From Gemmatimonas phototrophica (lineage in GTDB: Bacteria; Gemmatimonadota; Gemmatimonadetes; Gemmatimonadales; Gemmatimonadaceae), in NCBI GenBank assembly GCA_945870175.1, contig CAMBRJ010000191.1:1-6221 (forward strand): DNA of 6,221 nucleotides, in the 5' to 3' direction. Position 1 is the stretch's first letter. The number at the start of each line of letters is the position of its first letter. Below the pieces are notes generated by a model. That model was not told the DNA's origin. It was given only the letters and a program-made list of their open reading frames with translations, and did no database searches. The translations under genes were made by a program, and so were the position numbers. Positions 5,380 through 6,221 of the stretch are shown here, one piece after another.

Positions 5380-6221
5380 TCAGAACCTCGTGCGAATCTG
5401 GAGACGAAATTGACGCGCGGCGGGTTGCGCGAGAAAGCCACTATTGATCGTGAACGAGTCGGCTCCGGCCCAATTCATGTTCGGATCGACGCAGTTGCAG
5501 CCGTCCCACCACATGAGATTCGAGCCTGCGAGCGACATCGTGGTCCGTTGGATGCCGAACCACTTGCTCAACTCTTCCGGCACCTGCCACGTCAGCGACA
5601 CTTCGCGCAGACGGACATTGTCTCGCTTGTCGAAATGCGTGAGGATGCTCGACCACTGATTGATCGAATCCGCCTGGAAGGTCCGCTCGCCACTCGGGCC
5701 GAGGGCGGCGAGATACTCGTCTGCTCCCCCCTGCCGGATGCGATAGGGGCGATCACCATTGTTGAACCATGCCCCCCGCTCCATGCTCACCAAGCCGTAC
5801 AGCGTGAGCGACTTGTAGCGCAGCGTCTGCGAGTACGATCCGTTGAAGGCAGGCAGCGGCGAACCAAAATATTCCTGACTTGCCGTGCGGGTCGTCGTCG
5901 GGCACCCCCAGCTCTGGATCGGCTGACCGCCGCAGCTTGTCCCGGTCGACACGACACTGTAGCCATTCGGCCGTTGGCCCCAGACACCCTGGACCGGATA
6001 GCCGACCTTGACGGCCGTACCGGCCAGCGTGACGCCGCCGAGATCCGTGACCAAGTTCTTGTTGCCGTCCAGATTGAAGTTGGTGCTCCAATCGAAGGTG
6101 GGCGTGCTGATGACCAGGTACTTGATCGTGGCTTCCCAACCGCGGTTCTCGAGCGCGCCGATGTTCACGCGCTGCGCCTGATTGAAGCCCTGCGATGGTG
6201 CATACGGGCGATTGACGATGG
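5380..6221 (-). CDS. SusC/RagA family TonB-dependent outer-membrane receptor, C-terminal part (5' end outside the window)
   Basis: The frame is open to the right edge: residues IVNRPYAPSQGFNQAQR precede NIGALENRGWE, so only the last ~280 residues of a protein usually near 1000 are present. They form the final strands of the 22-stranded barrel. Family features are NIGALENRGWE, EYFGSPLPAFNGS, an Arg-rich DRPYRIRQGG, VRLREVSLTWQVP, the segment around SNLMWWDGCNCVDPN, and a C-terminal beta-signal ending in RTRF with a terminal Phe, as needed for Bam insertion. The GTG at 6168 is an internal Val, not a start. The protein imports a substrate across the outer membrane using TonB/ExbBD energy, with SusD as lid. 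The TGA is 4 bases from the SusD ATG. Plug, TonB box and any carboxypeptidase-like N-terminal domain lie off the window. Confidence 0.95.
   Translation of the reverse strand, partial: IVNRPYAPSQGFNQAQRVNIGALENRGWEATIKYLVISTPTFDWSTNFNLDGNKNLVTDLGGVTLAGTAVKVGYPVQGVWGQRPNGYSVVSTGTSCGGQPIQSWGCPTTTRTASQEYFGSPLPAFNGSYSQTLRYKSLTLYGLVSMERGAWFNNGDRPYRIRQGGADEYLAALGPSGERTFQADSINQWSSILTHFDKRDNVRLREVSLTWQVPEELSKWFGIQRTTMSLAGSNLMWWDGCNCVDPNMNWAGADSFTINSGFLAQPAARQFRLQIRTRF
5386..5389 (-). promoter_or_regulatory. Ribosome binding site of the SusD gene
   Basis: Minus-strand GAGG lies 10 bases before the ATG at 5375-5373, inside the last codons of the SusC gene. It supports the internal start at 5375. Confidence 0.5.

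Noticed and set aside
5376..5441. Upstream in-frame start for SusD at 5441
   Set aside because: It would put 22 charged residues before the lipoprotein signal and overlap SusC by about 60 bases. ATG 5375 has a nearby GAGG and places the signal at the N-terminus.
6166..6168. GTG at 6168 as a start of the SusC reading frame
   Set aside because: The frame continues upstream to the window edge with receptor-like residues, so this is an internal Val codon of a longer gene.
1..6221. CRISPR arrays, tRNA or rRNA genes, insertion sequences, riboswitches
   Set aside because: No repeated spaced units, cloverleaf-like sequence, transposase motifs or conserved aptamer sequence were seen on either strand.

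Overview
The window looks like chromosomal DNA of a high-GC, Gram-negative bacterium, most likely a member of the Gemmatimonadota. It carries a SusC/SusD outer-membrane uptake pair written in high-GC codons. A protein-kinase remnant has the GGGGMSRxFVA glycine loop that I associate with that phylum, and several secreted peptidases lie nearby. The phylum assignment is inference from family resemblance; no rRNA or other marker is present.

All convincing intact genes lie on the minus strand, so the reading order runs from high to low coordinates. From the right edge: the C-terminal ~280 residues of a SusC/RagA-type TonB-dependent receptor (6221-5380); 4 bases later a SusD/RagB lipoprotein (5375-4053); a perfect 14-bp hairpin (4033-4002); a Tat-type lipoprotein with a carboxypeptidase-regulatory-like domain and a cupredoxin domain (4002-3316); and, 36 bases on, an S9 (DPP IV/prolyl oligopeptidase-like) serine peptidase with a signal peptide (3279-850). 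A strong hairpin at 790-824 probably ends this unit.

The left end is disordered. Bases 1-539 (minus strand) encode the C-terminal catalytic part of an S41 (tricorn/CtpA-type) peptidase. Its reading frame crosses the window edge at base 1, and its usual N-terminal part is absent. In its place, on the opposite strand, lies a ~26-residue fragment of a serine/threonine kinase N-lobe (632-709). The stretch 540-849 therefore looks like a rearrangement or gene-decay junction; an assembly chimera cannot be excluded.

Reading of the operon: SusC and SusD form an outer-membrane channel with a surface lid, and the next genes are an exported cupredoxin lipoprotein and an exported S9 peptidase. No glycoside hydrolase or sugar-specific gene is seen. 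The simplest inference is uptake and trimming of peptides, as in RagAB systems, rather than glycan use. The main oddities are an Asn in place of the expected second His copper ligand in the cupredoxin, the TTG start of that gene placed at the foot of the hairpin, and the double gene-remnant junction. No tRNA, rRNA, CRISPR array, insertion sequence or convincing promoter was seen; the operon promoter would lie beyond the right edge.
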